NCBI RefSeq assembly: GCF_005116475.1
Contig: NZ_SWBO01000007.1
Location: 124,001-188,000, forward strand
From: Pedobacter cryotolerans
GTDB taxonomy: Bacteria; Bacteroidota; Bacteroidia; Sphingobacteriales; Sphingobacteriaceae
Direction of reading: 5' to 3'
DNA length: 64,000 nucleotides
Below are positions 63,073-64,000 of this stretch, in pieces. The notes below the pieces were generated by a model that saw only the letters and a program-made list of their open reading frames with translations, searched no databases and had not been told where the DNA came from. A program made the position numbers and the translations under genes. Position 1 is the first letter of the stretch. Each line of letters begins with the position of its first letter.

Positions 63073-63363
63073 TTATTTAGTAAAAAACCCTTTTAATAAA
63101 CTATCTAATTCCTCAACTTTATCGGCTACCGCAGTATCTTGATGCTGCGCTTTATGTTCTGTTCTCAAAACCGCTGTTGCATAATGCAGCACCGCCATCG
63201 AAAGCAAATCTTGTTTATCTCTAACCGCATAATTTTCTTGGTAGTCTTTTATACGTTCATTAATAATCTTAGCCGCTCGTCTAACAATTTCTTCTTCTTC
63301 TACATTTACCTTTAATGGGTAAATACGGTCGGAGATAGTTATTTTAATAGAGATTTCTCCCAT
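63073..63363 (-). CDS. zapA: Cell division protein ZapA
   Basis: A 96-residue FtsZ-ring-associated protein: MGEISIKITISDRIYPLKVN with VEEEEIVRRAAKIINERIKD near 21-40, then a long helix to the end (YAVRDKQDLLSMAVLHYATA). ZapA tetramers bundle FtsZ protofilaments. The coiled-coil gene at 63395 precedes it by 31 bp in the same direction and the 6S-like RNA follows. Confidence 0.92.
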   Translation of the reverse strand: MGEISIKITISDRIYPLKVNVEEEEIVRRAAKIINERIKDYQENYAVRDKQDLLSMAVLHYATAVLRTEHKAQHQDTAVADKVEELDSLLKGFFTK

Positions 63364-63394
63364 TTTTAGCTTTGTTTCAATTTTTTTATGTTAC

Positions 63395-63685
63395 CTATTT
63401 TTTAAGCAACACTACACACTTATCAATCTCCCGCACAAATTCGTTAATTTTTTGCTTTATATCAAGTGTCTTTTCACTTGTTCCCTCAATACTTTTGGCT
63501 AATTTAAGTACTCTTAGCTTTTCATCAAGGTCGTTATGCTTTATTTTAGCAGTTTCTAAGGCTACTTTTGTTTGTTCATTTTCTTTTTTTAATAAGTCAT
63601 TTTCTTCTTGTAAAGCATTACAAAGCTCAATTAAGCGAGCTGTTTTATGAATTACACTATCTAATTGTTCTGCAACTGATGACAT
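63395..63685 (-). CDS. Small coiled-coil protein next to zapA
   Basis: A 96-residue, almost wholly helical protein (SVAEQLDSVIHKTARLIELC, ALQEENDLLKKENEQTKVAL, LDEKLRVLKLAKSIEG). The size, heptads and position resemble ZapB-like division factors, but sequence identity to ZapB is not evident to me. Probably co-transcribed with zapA; a role in FtsZ-ring organisation is inferred from position. Confidence 0.75.
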   Translation of the reverse strand: MSSVAEQLDSVIHKTARLIELCNALQEENDLLKKENEQTKVALETAKIKHNDLDEKLRVLKLAKSIEGTSEKTLDIKQKINEFVREIDKCVVLLKK

Positions 63686-63701
63686 TACTAAATTTAATTT
63701 T

Positions 63702-63776
63702 GAATGAGAGAATTTTGAATGAGAGAATGCATGCTAACATTCAATAATTCTTTCCCTCAATTATTCTATCATTTCT
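63702..63776. repeat. GAATGA-word quasi-palindrome, copy A5
   Basis: TTGAATGAGAGAATTTTGAA with TGAGAGAATGCATGC on one side, and ATTCAATAATTC, CCCTCAATTATTC on the other. It lies between pheT and the coiled-coil gene. Confidence 0.6.
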
Positions 63777-63778
63777 TT

Positions 63779-64000
63779 TTATCGTATTTCTGCTTTTGCA
63801 GTTTGGGCTAAGTTAGCGATAATCTTTTGCATAATTGCATCAATTTGCTTGTCGGTTAAAGTTTGCTCTTCATCCTGTAAAGTAAAGTTTAATGCGTAAG
63901 ATTTTTTGCCTTGTGGTAATTTATCACCCTCAAAAACATCAAATATTTGCACTTCTTTTAACAGTTTTTTCTCTGTTTTAAAAGCGATTGCTTTCAATTG
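63779..64000 (-). CDS. pheT: Phenylalanine-tRNA ligase beta subunit, C-terminal end
   Basis: Only the last 73 residues lie in the window; the frame is open to base 64000, so this is the tail of a long gene. The sequence (LLKEVQIFDVFEGDKLPQGK, SYALNFTLQDEEQTLTDKQI, MQKIIANLAQTAKAEIR) is the FDX-ACB domain that binds the tRNA anticodon. PheT aminoacylates tRNA-Phe with PheS; the rest cannot be checked here. Confidence 0.9.
   Translation of the reverse strand, partial: QLKAIAFKTEKKLLKEVQIFDVFEGDKLPQGKKSYALNFTLQDEEQTLTDKQIDAIMQKIIANLAQTAKAEIR

Overview
The window looks like chromosomal DNA of a low-GC member of the Bacteroidota, most likely a Sphingobacteriaceae such as Pedobacter; this is inferred from gene content, with no database search. 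Supporting signs are a SusC/SusD locus, many lipoproteins and signal peptides ending in AQ, almost no Shine-Dalgarno sequences, a TAnnTTTG -7 promoter box, and intergenic repeats of the GTCAT..CTGAG..CGAAG type. There is no prophage, conjugative element, insertion sequence, CRISPR array or rRNA operon.

Layout. 1-7.8 kb: small housekeeping genes (TPR protein, DUF4268, riboflavin synthase, biotin carboxylase, threonine aldolase), then a Bro-N gene lying between an intact esterase 3' end and a decayed copy of that same 3' end. 7.9-18 kb: a LacI regulator and a glycan-uptake locus (SusC, SusD, two accessory proteins, a SusE/F-like binding protein), followed by a BadF/GlcNAc-kinase-like gene; no glycoside hydrolase is present. 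18-32 kb: gyrB, an OmpH-like lipoprotein, guanine deaminase, EcsC, an S4 protein, dapD, three glycosyltransferases, and a tRNA-maturation run (tsaC, cca, a pRiA4b ORF-3 protein, miaA). 32-46 kb: the transcription/translation block read leftward: tRNA-Thr, Tyr, Gly, Thr, tuf, tRNA-Trp, secE, nusG, rplKAJL, rpoB, rpoC. 46-51.8 kb: hpf, a Xer recombinase, rpsU, an acyl-CoA dehydrogenase, apt and a helix-hairpin-helix protein. 51.8-60 kb: a two-domain OlsF-like acyltransferase, a secreted transglutaminase-like protein, and a TonB receptor plus beta-helix lipoprotein pair. 60.5-64 kb: an Mpo1-like protein, rny, a 6S-like RNA, zapA, a coiled-coil protein and the 3' end of pheT.

Most interesting signals. 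(1) Six TTA-centred units in exact 11-bp register (59905-59965) precede the TonB receptor gene and resemble a Pho-type response-regulator array; a weaker series precedes the secreted protein at 53855. (2) rpsU and hpf carry strong Shine-Dalgarno sequences in a genome otherwise without them, which suggests that ribosomes lacking bS21 control both. (3) A 104-nt RNA with a 19-bp closing stem lies just after zapA, the same neighbour as E. coli 6S RNA. (4) Intergenic repeats have supplied codons to miaA and accC and an upstream ATG to cca. (5) Several families of permuted-word quasi-palindromes sit at gene boundaries, often starting at a stop codon.
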